64,000 nt of DNA, taken from NCBI GenBank assembly GCA_035295125.1, contig DATGJP010000078.1, forward strand, positions 1 to 64,000. The letters are read 5' to 3'. The DNA is from JAICMB01 sp035295125. Its GTDB lineage: Bacteria > Acidobacteriota > Terriglobia > Bryobacterales > Bryobacteraceae. Both the position numbers and the translations under genes were made by a program. The notes beneath the pieces were generated by a model that was not told where the DNA came from, did no database searches, and saw only the letters and a list, made by a program, of their open reading frames with translations. Shown here piece after piece: positions 40,797-50,090 of this stretch; position 1 is the stretch's first letter; every line of letters starts with the position of its first letter.

Positions 40797-43700
40797 TCAA
40801 CGGCCCTTCAGCTCAGATAGTAATTCCTTCACGGCGGCGTCAAGCTGCGAATCGTGATCCGTGTAGCTTTCGCCGACCGGGCGCGTAACGGGAATGTCGA
40901 CCGGCCGCGGATGCAGTTCCATATCCTGACCGTTGGCGTCGGTGATTCGGATGGATGGAGTGCGCAGCGCCGATCCGTCGATCATCTGCGAGCCGCCCGT
41001 ATAAATGATCCAGCCGGCGGTCGGCTCACCCACAACCTTGCCCAGCTTCAGGCTGCGATAGCCTTCCGTGAAATCCTCGGCATCGGACAGCGAATGCTGG
41101 TTGGTCACCAGAATGGTCGGCACCTCCAGCGAGCGCTGGCCGAGCACGGAGCGGGCCGGCGATTCCGGCTCGTCGCGCGGAGTCATCTTCAGGTATCCTC
41201 GCCGCGACAGGATATCGATGGCATAAACGTTCACAAATCCACCGTTGTTGTTTCGAACGTCAATCACCACACCCTGGCGCGACTGGTTTTCGGTGTCCAG
41301 GTCCAGCGTCAATTGCGTCAGGGCATTGCCCGACATGTCCTGCATGTGGACGTAGCCCAGCTTGCCGCCGCTAATTTTGTCCACATACGCGCGCCTCTCG
41401 TCGACCCAGGCGCGGTAGCGTAGCGATTTCTCGGTCTGCATGTTGACCGGACGCACCACCACTTCACGATCGGCGAGTTTCAGCGTGACTCGCTTCCCGA
41501 TCCTGTGGTCGAGCAGTTCGTCCAGGTTGGTGCGTGCGTCGACGGGCGTGCCATCAACCGCCGATACGGTATCCCCCGCCTTTATCCCGGCCAGCGCTCC
41601 AGGACCCAGCGGAAGCACCTCGGTCACCTTCAAATGCCCCGACGATTCATATTCCGCCCGGTCGAAGCCGAGCCCCAGACGTCCGGTGGTGCTCTGGTTG
41701 CCGTTCTGGCCGGCCGAAATACCGGAGTGCGATGCGTTCAATTCGCCCAGCATCAAGTTGATCAGACGGCGCTCCTCGTCCGGCGTTTGGGATCCGGCGA
41801 TAAAGGGCTCGTATTCCGTTCGTGTCGCGTTCCAGTCGACGCCGTTGAACTTCGGATTGAAGAAGGTGTCGCGAATTGTGGTCCAGGCCTGCCGGAACAC
41901 TTCCATCTTCTCGCGGGCAAAATCCACGTCCATTTCCGCCGTGGTCGCGATTGGTTTCGCCTGCCGGTTATCGAGCGTGATCGTGCTGATCTTGCCTTGT
42001 TCGAGGTAGAACACCTGTTTCCCATCGGGCGAAAACTGCGCGCCGTTCTTGAAGCCGGGCGTCGAGGTGAGCTGCCGGGCGACAGCCGGCTCCCGCGAAA
42101 GCTCGTCCAACGAATAGGTGTAGAGATTCTGCTGTCCCGCGGCGCTGGCCGTCAGCAGCAGGGTTTTTCCGTCCGGGCTGATTGCGGACACCGTACTCAC
42201 GTCGAGACCGGTTGGAAGCAGGCTCGTACGACGGCGAATATCGTCGAACACGACTTCAACAGGCTTAGCCGGTGGCTTGGGCGGCGTGGCGCCGGTCTCC
42301 GGCTTCTTTTCCTGGCCCGTGGGCTTGAACAGATCGCGGAATTCATCCTCGTGGAACCGGGGAGTTCGCGGGATCAAATCGACTCGCGCCACCTGGCCCG
42401 GCTCGGTGCGCTGAGTGCTACCGAATAGAAGATACGTGCCGTCGGGACTCCACAACAAGTCGTCGGAAAAACCATTCGACAAATAGCTGACCTGGTGGCT
42501 CTGGCCTCCCATCGATGGAACCACGTTGACGTTGGTAAACAGCCGGGTGCTGCGCGACAGGTAAGCCAGCCACTTTCCGTCGGGCGACCAGGCGATCGAT
42601 TGGCTGCTGCGGCCCGGCTCGCGCTCGAGGTAGCCATTCGCGATGGCACGATCCTGCTTCGAGTCGAGATCCAGAATGTGCAGTTCGCGCCCGGCGCGTT
42701 CGAAGGCGATTTGTTTTCCATCGGGCGAAAAACGCGGGTAGATGTCGATTCCAGAATTCGTGAGCTTGGTTTCCTTCCCCGAGCCGAAGTCGTATTCGAA
42801 GATGTGCCAGTCGCCATCGCGATCCGAAGTGTAGATGAGGCGGCGGCTGTCGGGCGCCCACTCGATTTGCACGTTATCAGCGCCGGTCCGCGTAACGCGC
42901 TGCGCGTCCCCGCCGTCCTTTGCCGACGCCGCAAAGATCTCGCCATGGGCCGTAAACGCGACTTTCTTGCCGTCGGGAGACAGGGACAGGCCCTGAAAAC
43001 GGTCGTTCAGATTCAGGTGCTGCGCCGCCGCGGCAGCCGGCGCGCCCCGTAGCTCGATCGCCACCTGCGCTGCTTTGCTGGTCTCAGTGTCGAGTTTCCA
43101 AATGCCGAAATCCCGCTCAAACGTGATGATCCGGCCATCGTAGGAGATCGCCGGCCAAACCACACGGCCGCTATTGAACTGCGTCACCTGGCGCGGTTTG
43201 TTTCCCGCCACGGCACGATTCCAGATGTTCTGGGCTCCGCTGCGATCCGAGACGTAAAACAAGTTGTGCCCATCGCGCGACCACATTGGCCAGGCTTCCT
43301 TGGCGTCTCCGTTCGTCAACTGTTCGTAGCGCGGAGGCATGCCTTCATGGACCAGCCAAATCTCCGATTCGTCGAGGTGGCTGTGCCCTTTCCGCCACCA
43401 TTGAGCACCGGCCATCCCCCGCGCCGTAATGGCGAGCGTCTTACCGTCCGGTGCCGGTGCGGAGAAGTATTCGGTTGCATAGCGGTCGCCCGCAACCGCC
43501 AGCGGCGTTCCACCCTCGGCACTGACGCGAAACACGTCGCTCATGCCGGCGATATCGCTGGCGGTGGACGAGAAATAGATCCATTTCCCATCTCGCGACC
43601 AGCCGTCAAGCTGATCCGGCGCGTCGCTGAAGGTCAACCGCTTCAGGCCGCCGTTCGCGAGCGTGAGAACGTAGACATCGCCATTGCCGGTCCGCGTGGA

Positions 43701-43937
43701 CACGAAGGCCAGCTTCTGTCCGTCCGGTGAGTACATCGGACGAGACTCCGTTGCCGGATGCGACACCAATAGGTGAGCTTCGCCGCCTTTGGCAGGTACT
43801 GCCCAGATGTCGCCACCCGCGACGAAGGCGATTTCCGAGCCGTCCGGCGACGGGCAGGGGTCGGAAAGATAAGGCTTGGAGTCGGCCGCCGCGAGAAGCC
43901 CGGCAAGAAAGATTACAGCGAAAGCCATGCGCATCAT
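40797..43937 (-). CDS. Tricorn-type protease (beta-propellers, PDZ, S41 domain)
   Basis: A secreted protein of about 1046 residues. The signal peptide (M-A-F-A-V-I-F-L-A-G-L-L-A-A-A-D) is followed by two beta-propeller regions with repeated S-P-D-G-K blades (about 25-650), a PDZ domain (L-G-P-G-A-L-A-G-I-K-A-G-D-T-V) and an S41 catalytic domain with the nucleophile in N-Q-H-S-L-S-D-A-E-D-F and downstream E-P-T-A-G-W. This is the tricorn architecture, which degrades peptides of a few residues. TATAAT (minus strand, 43946-43951) lies so near the possible starts (43943, 43937, 43934, 43928) that the message is probably nearly leaderless; 43937 is chosen for that reason. It is followed, four bases on, by the S9 peptidase gene. 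Confidence 0.92.
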   Translation of the reverse strand: MMRMAFAVIFLAGLLAAADSKPYLSDPCPSPDGSEIAFVAGGDIWAVPAKGGEAHLLVSHPATESRPMYSPDGQKLAFVSTRTGNGDVYVLTLANGGLKRLTFSDAPDQLDGWSRDGKWIYFSSTASDIAGMSDVFRVSAEGGTPLAVAGDRYATEYFSAPAPDGKTLAITARGMAGAQWWRKGHSHLDESEIWLVHEGMPPRYEQLTNGDAKEAWPMWSRDGHNLFYVSDRSGAQNIWNRAVAGNKPRQVTQFNSGRVVWPAISYDGRIITFERDFGIWKLDTETSKAAQVAIELRGAPAAAAAQHLNLNDRFQGLSLSPDGKKVAFTAHGEIFAASAKDGGDAQRVTRTGADNVQIEWAPDSRRLIYTSDRDGDWHIFEYDFGSGKETKLTNSGIDIYPRFSPDGKQIAFERAGRELHILDLDSKQDRAIANGYLEREPGRSSQSIAWSPDGKWLAYLSRSTRLFTNVNVVPSMGGQSHQVSYLSNGFSDDLLWSPDGTYLLFGSTQRTEPGQVARVDLIPRTPRFHEDEFRDLFKPTGQEKKPETGATPPKPPAKPVEVVFDDIRRRTSLLPTGLDVSTVSAISPDGKTLLLTASAAGQQNLYTYSLDELSREPAVARQLTSTPGFKNGAQFSPDGKQVFYLEQGKISTITLDNRQAKPIATTAEMDVDFAREKMEVFRQAWTTIRDTFFNPKFNGVDWNATRTEYEPFIAGSQTPDEERRLINLMLGELNASHSGISAGQNGNQSTTGRLGLGFDRAEYESSGHLKVTEVLPLGPGALAGIKAGDTVSAVDGTPVDARTNLDELLDHRIGKRVTLKLADREVVVRPVNMQTEKSLRYRAWVDERRAYVDKISGGKLGYVHMQDMSGNALTQLTLDLDTENQSRQGVVIDVRNNNGGFVNVYAIDILSRRGYLKMTPRDEPESPARSVLGQRSLEVPTILVTNQHSLSDAEDFTEGYRSLKLGKVVGEPTAGWIIYTGGSQMIDGSALRTPSIRITDANGQDMELHPRPVDIPVTRPVGESYTDHDSQLDAAVKELLSELKGR

Positions 43938-43945
43938 AAACATCA

Positions 43946-43951
43946 ATTATA
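43946..43951 (-). promoter_or_regulatory. Candidate -10 box of the tricorn-S9 operon
   Basis: A perfect TATAAT on the minus strand. A start site seven bases downstream would fall at about 43939, two bases before ATG 43937, giving a leaderless or near-leaderless message. The -35 position (17-base spacer) is a poor match, so the call rests on the -10 box. Confidence 0.45.
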
Positions 43952-44041
43952 GGAGCACCAGGCCGCCGTAACTCGGGCTATTTCCAAGGGAAAACAAGCG
44001 GCACTCCAGTCTTCAACCTTAACTGCCGATAAGCTCCTTAG

Positions 44042-47000
44042 ATGGCGGCGATCGCATCCGTACGACTGCGGCTTACGTGTATCTGCGCAGTGTTCACGAT
44101 GTGTGCGTCTGCACAGCATTACGGCTTCCGCTCGTTCGGGCGTGAATCCGGCCTGACAAATCTGGTCATCAGATGTTTGTATCAGGACCGGAACGGTTTT
44201 GTCTGGGCGGGGACCGATAATGGCCTGTTTAGATACGAAAGTGGCCGTTTTCGACACTTCGGGACGGAAGACGGGCTCCCGGGCTCCGGTATTCAATCTG
44301 TCCATCAGACCGCGGATGGCACGCTTTGGGTTGCCACGAACACCGGATTAGCGCGATTCACCGGAACCCGCTTCGAAACCGTCGTTCTGGACTCGAAATA
44401 TCGGATGTATGGCCCCGCCGTGTTGGCTTCCGACTCGCAGTCGACCCTCTACTTCACGACGGATCGGGGATTGATTGTCGGCAAACGTTCGGCGGACGGA
44501 TGGCAATTCTCTCGTTTGCGATCATCAAACGTCCAGGCAGCCAAACCTTCATCCGCGATTTATGTGGCTCCCGATGGCGCGGTGTGGTACACCTGCGGCC
44601 CGGGCTTGTGCGTTTACGACCACACTTCGGTATCCTTTGTCGGAATCGAAAACGGACTGCCTGGAGCATTGTGGCATTGGATTGGCCAGGCTCCTGACGG
44701 CGGCATCGTGCTTCGAAGTTACACGCAACTTGCCTACCTCGATCGGTCAAGCGTCCCGAAAGTGGTGCGGCTGGAAAATGTTGCGTCGGCGAATTTCTGG
44801 GCTCCTCCCGGTGTGACGGATCACCTGGGCCGCTTTGTTCTTCCCACATCCGATGGCTTGGCGATCCGAAGAGGAACTGACCCGTGGCGCTTCATCACGG
44901 CCGCGCAGGGGCTCCCGAGCGACGAGATCTTCAGCGCACTGGAAGACCGCGAGGGGACCTTGTGGCTGGGAACGTACGGCTTTGGGATCGTTCAATGGCC
45001 CGGTTATGGGAGTTGGGAGACCTGGGGCCGCACGGAGGGCTTCGCCAACGAAACGCTCTGGGGATTACAACGGGATCAGGATGGGGTTCTTTGGGCCGGC
45101 ACCAGCAACGGAGTGCACCGGTTCGTGAATGGCAAATGGCAACGCTGGCCTGCTGCCGGAATCCCTCATTCCGAGTTGCTGATGATCGCGGTCGGGTCCG
45201 GCGGAACGATGTGGGTGGGAAGCCATCCAAACGGGCTCTTCGAAGTGGACACACGGAGCGGGACAGTGCGCCGTCACTTTGGCGCGGCGGAACTCGGGAG
45301 TTCCAATGTCGTCGGCGTTGCTTTGGATACTGAGGGCTCGCTCTGGGTGAGCACGTTCCGGGGACTCCTCCGGAGTGTCGGGAAGGGCCGCGAGATCAGC
45401 TTTGAGCGACAGACTCCGCCGGGCGCGAAGCCGGGAGAATCCTATTATCAGTGCCTCGTTGATCGCCGGGGCCGAGTTTGGGCTCCGGGCGCCTATGGGC
45501 TCTACATGTATGATCATGGCGTCTGGAGAAGGTTCACGGCAAAGGATGGGTTGCAGGCGTCGCCGGTCACCTCCGTTGCCGAGGCGCCGGACGGCTCCAT
45601 GTGGATTGCCTACGCGGGTACGGAGGGAATTTCGCACCTCACCAGCAACGGCGCCGGCTATTCCGTTTCACATTACACGACCAGGGACGGATTGAAGTCG
45701 AACCTTGCGTTCAGCATCGGATTCGACCGTTTGGGGCAATTGTGGGTCGGGACAGACAACGGCGTGGATGTTTTGCGCAAGTCCGGGTGGCAACATTACA
45801 GCCAGGCCGAGGGCCTGTCTTATAACGATGTGAGCGCGAACTCTTTCCTGGCCGGCGTTGGCAACGACGTGTGGATCGGAACAACGCGCGGGTTGAGCCA
45901 TTACCTGGGAGCCGACAGCGGCCGTGAATTTACGGCCCCTGACGTTCTGATCACGTCAATCGCGTTTGGAACGAAACCGCCGTTATCCGCCGCTGAGCAC
46001 CCTTCCATACCATTCAAAGACCGGGCGTTGCGTATCTCCTACAGTGCCTCGACCTATCAGGACGAGCAGGAGGTGTTATTCCGATACCGCATTCATGGGA
46101 GCAACACCGATTGGGTCACCACCGGAGAACACGACCTGCATCTTCCGGAGCTCCCCGTAGGAAAGTATGGATTTGAGGTCTCGGCGCGTAGTGCGCGCGG
46201 GGTCTGGAGCAAAAAGGCCGCCACATTCGCCTTCGAGATCCTGCCTCCCTGGTATCGCACGTGGTGGAGCCTGGGTGCCTGTACCGTGTTCCTCGCCATG
46301 GCAATCTGGGGAGCCTATCGTTGGCGCGTACGCCGGTTCATAAACACGAGAAAGCAACTGGAAGAGAAAGTCGCGGAGCGCACCAGGGATCTCCAGGAAG
46401 CCATGGTTAAGGCCGAGGAGTCAAACCGCTTGAAAAGCGAGTTCCTCGCCACCATGAGTCATGAAATTCGCACCCCGATGAACGCGGTTTTGGGCATGAC
46501 CGATCTCGTTCTCAGCAGCGAGGTGAACCCGGAAAACCGGGAGAACCTGGAAGCCGTGAAACACGCGGGTGGGTCGCTCCTGGCGTTGCTGAATGACATT
46601 CTCGATCTGTCGAAAATCGAGGCCGGGCGCATGCCCGTGGTGGCCGCGCCCTTCTCGGTTTACGAATGTGTTGAGTCGTGCATCCAAACCATGGGAATCG
46701 CCGCTCAACAAAAAGGTCTCGATCTGTCATCGCGCGTTAGCCCCGATGTTCCCAACCTTGTCGTAGGCGACGAATCCCGCATTCGACAGGTGCTCATTAA
46801 TCTGGTCGGAAATGCGATTAAGTTCACGGAGCGGGGCTCCATTCGGCTGGAGACAGAATCGGATGTCTCGAGCCGCTCCGAGGTCACGGTTCGTTTCACC
46901 GTGTCCGATACCGGGATCGGCGTCCCACCCGAACAGCAAAAGGTCATTTTTGAGCCATTCCGCCAGGCCGACAGCTCCATGGCGCGGCGCTATGGCGGGT

Positions 47001-47596
47001 CCGGCCTGGGATTGGCTATCTGCATCCGTCTCGTCGAAGCCATGGGAGGACGCATGACCTTAGAAAGCGAACTGGGAAAGGGCAGTCGGTTCGCCTTCTC
47101 TGTACCCTTGAAACGTAGCAATACGAGGGTCGAGCCCACCCCGGCTGTCCGCAGTGAAAGCCCGACGGTGATACCGGTCCGTTCGGTCGCAGTGCTCTTG
47201 GCAGAAGACAATGTCGTCAATCAGCAGTTGGCCGCGCGCCTCCTGCGCAAGCGTGGACATACGGTCACGGTGGTCAGCAACGGTGCCGAGGCTGTGTCGC
47301 AATACCAGAAACAGCAGTTCGAAGTCATCCTCATGGACGTGCAGATGCCGGAAATGGACGGCCTGGCGGCGACCGTAGCGATCCGCGAGTCCGAACGGTC
47401 GAACGGAAAACGGGTGCCCGTGATCGCGATGACTGCCAATGCCATGAGCGGCGATCGCGAGAGGTGCCTCGAAGCCGGAATGGACGACTATATCAGCAAA
47501 CCCTTCCAAGCAGCCGAACTGTGGGCCAAGGTTGAGAAATTCGCCAACAATTCGCCCCAGTCCGCCCGGCCGCAACAGCCTGTAGCGGGCGACTGA
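44042..47596 (+). CDS. Hybrid sensor histidine kinase with beta-propeller sensor (HTCS-like)
   Basis: A 1184-residue protein. A signal or anchor segment (C-A-V-F-T-M-C-A-S-A) precedes two regulator-propeller units (about 30-640, with W-V-G-T-D-N-G and L-W-x-G-T repeats), a Y_Y_Y domain (about 660-735) and one transmembrane helix (W-W-S-L-G-A-C-T-V-F-L-A-M-A-I-W). A coiled coil leads to the kinase: H-box A-T-M-S-H-E-I-R-T-P-M-N, N-box N-L-V-G-N-A-I-K-F-T, G1 D-T-G-I-G-V and G2 G-G-S-G-L-G-L-A. The C-terminus is a receiver domain (A-E-D-N, phospho-Asp in I-L-M-D-V-Q-M-P). No output domain follows the receiver, unlike Bacteroides polysaccharide-sensing HTCS. The signal is unknown. Confidence 0.93.
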   Translation: MAAIASVRLRLTCICAVFTMCASAQHYGFRSFGRESGLTNLVIRCLYQDRNGFVWAGTDNGLFRYESGRFRHFGTEDGLPGSGIQSVHQTADGTLWVATNTGLARFTGTRFETVVLDSKYRMYGPAVLASDSQSTLYFTTDRGLIVGKRSADGWQFSRLRSSNVQAAKPSSAIYVAPDGAVWYTCGPGLCVYDHTSVSFVGIENGLPGALWHWIGQAPDGGIVLRSYTQLAYLDRSSVPKVVRLENVASANFWAPPGVTDHLGRFVLPTSDGLAIRRGTDPWRFITAAQGLPSDEIFSALEDREGTLWLGTYGFGIVQWPGYGSWETWGRTEGFANETLWGLQRDQDGVLWAGTSNGVHRFVNGKWQRWPAAGIPHSELLMIAVGSGGTMWVGSHPNGLFEVDTRSGTVRRHFGAAELGSSNVVGVALDTEGSLWVSTFRGLLRSVGKGREISFERQTPPGAKPGESYYQCLVDRRGRVWAPGAYGLYMYDHGVWRRFTAKDGLQASPVTSVAEAPDGSMWIAYAGTEGISHLTSNGAGYSVSHYTTRDGLKSNLAFSIGFDRLGQLWVGTDNGVDVLRKSGWQHYSQAEGLSYNDVSANSFLAGVGNDVWIGTTRGLSHYLGADSGREFTAPDVLITSIAFGTKPPLSAAEHPSIPFKDRALRISYSASTYQDEQEVLFRYRIHGSNTDWVTTGEHDLHLPELPVGKYGFEVSARSARGVWSKKAATFAFEILPPWYRTWWSLGACTVFLAMAIWGAYRWRVRRFINTRKQLEEKVAERTRDLQEAMVKAEESNRLKSEFLATMSHEIRTPMNAVLGMTDLVLSSEVNPENRENLEAVKHAGGSLLALLNDILDLSKIEAGRMPVVAAPFSVYECVESCIQTMGIAAQQKGLDLSSRVSPDVPNLVVGDESRIRQVLINLVGNAIKFTERGSIRLETESDVSSRSEVTVRFTVSDTGIGVPPEQQKVIFEPFRQADSSMARRYGGSGLGLAICIRLVEAMGGRMTLESELGKGSRFAFSVPLKRSNTRVEPTPAVRSESPTVIPVRSVAVLLAEDNVVNQQLAARLLRKRGHTVTVVSNGAEAVSQYQKQQFEVILMDVQMPEMDGLAATVAIRESERSNGKRVPVIAMTANAMSGDRERCLEAGMDDYISKPFQAAELWAKVEKFANNSPQSARPQQPVAGD

Positions 47597-47640
47597 CCGC
47601 CCCCAACGCGAACTTCTCCTACAATCGAGGTGGAGGACTT

Positions 47641-49653
47641 ATGCGTCCCACGATTCTCGTGTGCGCGCTGTGCACGTTGGCACTCGCGCAACCCAATAAC
47701 ACCATGGTCGACCGGGTGGGATCGACCGGGTTCCTGCAACTCGAAGCTGACAGCTTCAAGACTCTCACTCCGAAGCAGAAGGAAGTGGCCTATTGGCTCA
47801 GCCAGGCGTCGATAGCGATTAATCCGATCATCTACGATCAGTTGTCCCGTTGGGGACTCCGCCAGAAATACGTTCTCGACCTGATCGCCGCGCATCCCGA
47901 CGGTATCCCTGTGGATTCGGCGAAGAAGATCTCCGATTTCTCGAAGCTCTTCTGGGGCAATCACGGCAATCATAACGAGAACACCGCCCAGAAGTTCCTG
48001 CCGGAGTTCACTTTTGAGGAATGGAAGGCAGCGGCGCTGGCCGCGCTAAAACGTGATCCGCGCCCGCGCTTCACCGCGGCAACCCTCTCGAAGGAACTGG
48101 ACGATCTCAAGCCATCACTCTTTGATCCCAACTTCGAGCCGACGATCACGGCAAAGAGCCCCAAGGGTGGATTGGATATTCTGAAGGCAAGTGCGAATAA
48201 CTTCTATCAGGGCGTGACGCTCGCCGACCTGGCCAATTTCAAGGAGCAGTATCCGTTGAATTCGCAGCTCGTCAAGGTGGGAGGCAAGCTGGAGGAGCGT
48301 GTCTATCGCGCCGGCACGGCCGACGGCAAAATCCAGCCCGGCCTCTACGCCGAATACCTGCGCAAAGCGAACGAGTTTTTTGAGAAGGCCGCGAAGGCCG
48401 CCGAACCGGCCCAGGCCGGGGCGATCCGCGATCTGATCCGCTATAACCAAACCGGCAACCCGCACGACTGGATCGCGTTCGGCATCGCCTGGGTGCAGAA
48501 CAACTCTGCCGTGGACTACGCCAACGGATTCATCGAGGTTTATCGGGACGCCCGTGGCGCGAAAGGGACCTCGCAGAGCTTTGTTAGCGTCACCGACCAA
48601 CATCTGAATGATGAGATGTTGAAGATCGCAGCGAATGCGCAGTATTTCGAGAACAAGGCGCCCTGGGCCGCGCAATATAAGAAGCAAGGCGTGAAGCCGC
48701 CGCTCGCGAAAGCCGTGGAGACAATCGTTGAAACCGGCGATTTCCATGTCACAACCGTCGGCGATAACCTCCCGAACGAGGACGAGATTCACGAGAAATA
48801 CGGCAGCAAGAGTTTCCTGTTCACGGGGAGCACCCGGGCTCTCAACCGTGCCCAGGGTACCGGTTCGTTGGACGAATTCGCCGTTTCGCCCGAAGAGATC
48901 ACGATCTGTAAGAAGTATGGTGAAGAGGCGGGAGACCTGATGACCGCTTTGCACGAGATTATCGGCCACGGTTCGGGCAAGCTCAGCCCGAAACTGACCA
49001 AGGATCCAGCGTTTTATCTCAAGGAGTATTCCTCCACCCTCGAGGAGGCGCGCGCCGACCTGATGGCGCTATGGAATATCTGGGATCCCAAACTGAAAGA
49101 ACTCGGGTTGGTGAGTTCACCGGATGTCGGCAAAGCGATGTACTACAGCGCCGCGCGCGCTCCTCTGACCCAGCTCCGCCGCATCCTGCGAGGCGACACC
49201 ATCGAGGAAGATCACCAGCGCGGCCGCCAGCTCATCGTCCATTACGTCATGGATAAGACGGGAGCTGTCGCGTATGAAACGCGCAACGGCAAGACCTACA
49301 TTGTCATTCGCAGTTTCGACAAGATGCGCGAAGGCGTGGGCATGTTGCTGTCGGAGTTAATGCGAATCAAGGCCGAAGGCGACTACGACGCGATTAAAGC
49401 CCTGATCGACAAGTACGGTGTGCACTTCGACACCGCCGTGCGCGATCAGGTTGTGGCTCGCTATAAAAAACTCGACCAGCCCGTGTACTGGACCGGCATC
49501 AATGCTGAGCTGACTGCTACGTTCGGGCCGCAGGGAGAGGTCGCCAACGTGTCGATTTCGTACCCTCGCGATTTCGTGAAGCAGCAACTTGGATATGCGG
49601 CGATGTACGCTCCGGAACCGCGGAGATTCCACACCACGCCGACGAACAACTAG
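47641..49653 (+). CDS. M49 dipeptidyl-peptidase III-like metallopeptidase
   Basis: A 670-residue zinc peptidase with a short signal peptide (T-I-L-V-C-A-L-C-T-L-A-L-A). The zinc motif H-E-I-I-G-H (438-443) is the six-residue H-E-x-x-G-H typical of family M49. The third ligand lies in E-E-A-R-A-D (468-473), matching the family's E-E-C/A-R-A-E/D. The rest is the mostly helical DPP III fold (S-L-I-G-like start F-L-Q-L-E-A-D). It should remove dipeptides from short peptides; with the nearby tricorn and S9 enzymes it suggests a periplasmic or secreted peptide-degrading set. A G-G-A-like site stands before ATG 47641. A hairpin follows the stop. Confidence 0.9.
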   Translation: MRPTILVCALCTLALAQPNNTMVDRVGSTGFLQLEADSFKTLTPKQKEVAYWLSQASIAINPIIYDQLSRWGLRQKYVLDLIAAHPDGIPVDSAKKISDFSKLFWGNHGNHNENTAQKFLPEFTFEEWKAAALAALKRDPRPRFTAATLSKELDDLKPSLFDPNFEPTITAKSPKGGLDILKASANNFYQGVTLADLANFKEQYPLNSQLVKVGGKLEERVYRAGTADGKIQPGLYAEYLRKANEFFEKAAKAAEPAQAGAIRDLIRYNQTGNPHDWIAFGIAWVQNNSAVDYANGFIEVYRDARGAKGTSQSFVSVTDQHLNDEMLKIAANAQYFENKAPWAAQYKKQGVKPPLAKAVETIVETGDFHVTTVGDNLPNEDEIHEKYGSKSFLFTGSTRALNRAQGTGSLDEFAVSPEEITICKKYGEEAGDLMTALHEIIGHGSGKLSPKLTKDPAFYLKEYSSTLEEARADLMALWNIWDPKLKELGLVSSPDVGKAMYYSAARAPLTQLRRILRGDTIEEDHQRGRQLIVHYVMDKTGAVAYETRNGKTYIVIRSFDKMREGVGMLLSELMRIKAEGDYDAIKALIDKYGVHFDTAVRDQVVARYKKLDQPVYWTGINAELTATFGPQGEVANVSISYPRDFVKQQLGYAAMYAPEPRRFHTTPTNN

Positions 49654-49658
49654 ATTCC

Positions 49659-49703
49659 TGTGGAAGGGTGGCACAGGCGGTTTCGCCTGTGCATCCTTCC
49701 ACA
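49659..49703. terminator. Long hairpin (dispersed palindrome, copy d), probable terminator
   Basis: A two-part stem: TGTGGAAGG (49659-49667) with CCTTCCACA (49695-49703), and GCACAGGCG (49671-49679) with CGCCTGTGC (49684-49692), loop GTTT. It begins six bases after the M49 stop. The tggaagggtgg and ggcggtttcgcc segments place it in the same family as copies a-c. Compensating changes keep the stem paired. Confidence 0.75.
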
Positions 49704-50090
49704 ATGTCAGGATATTCGCGAGGCACGAAGAATCAGAGGCTGTGGCCATGCTTTTTTGTGGAGCAGGGCACCGGCAAGAGTCATTCACAACACTTCCAAA
49801 ACCCGCAATCAAAACAAACCAAACTTCTTACAAGTTTGACTCGGCACATCCGGTCCTAACCCGCCTCTAAACTCGCATTGGAGTGCGGCGCGTCCGGATT
49901 CGCCTGCTCGCGATTTCATCCTGCCTCAAAACCGCGACGCAGCCCCGGAAATTTGCGTCGCGCCAAGCCGTTTGTTGCGTCGTATTTTAACGGACGTTAC
50001 GCAGGATCAACAACATAGACTGTGTGTGCAGACGACCCCAAAACAGCTCGCAAACTTGATATAAGGGATAATCAATCCCGGGACACCCTA
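49704..50090. other. Intergenic region before the kinase gene
   Basis: 387 bases without a supported gene. A dyad GCGACGCA/TGCGTCGC (49934-49941 and 49954-49961) could be a protein-binding site or a hairpin. GATAAT near 50066 is a possible -10 box for the kinase. The open frame that starts at 50022 is an upstream extension of the kinase frame and I do not think it is translated. Confidence 0.45.
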
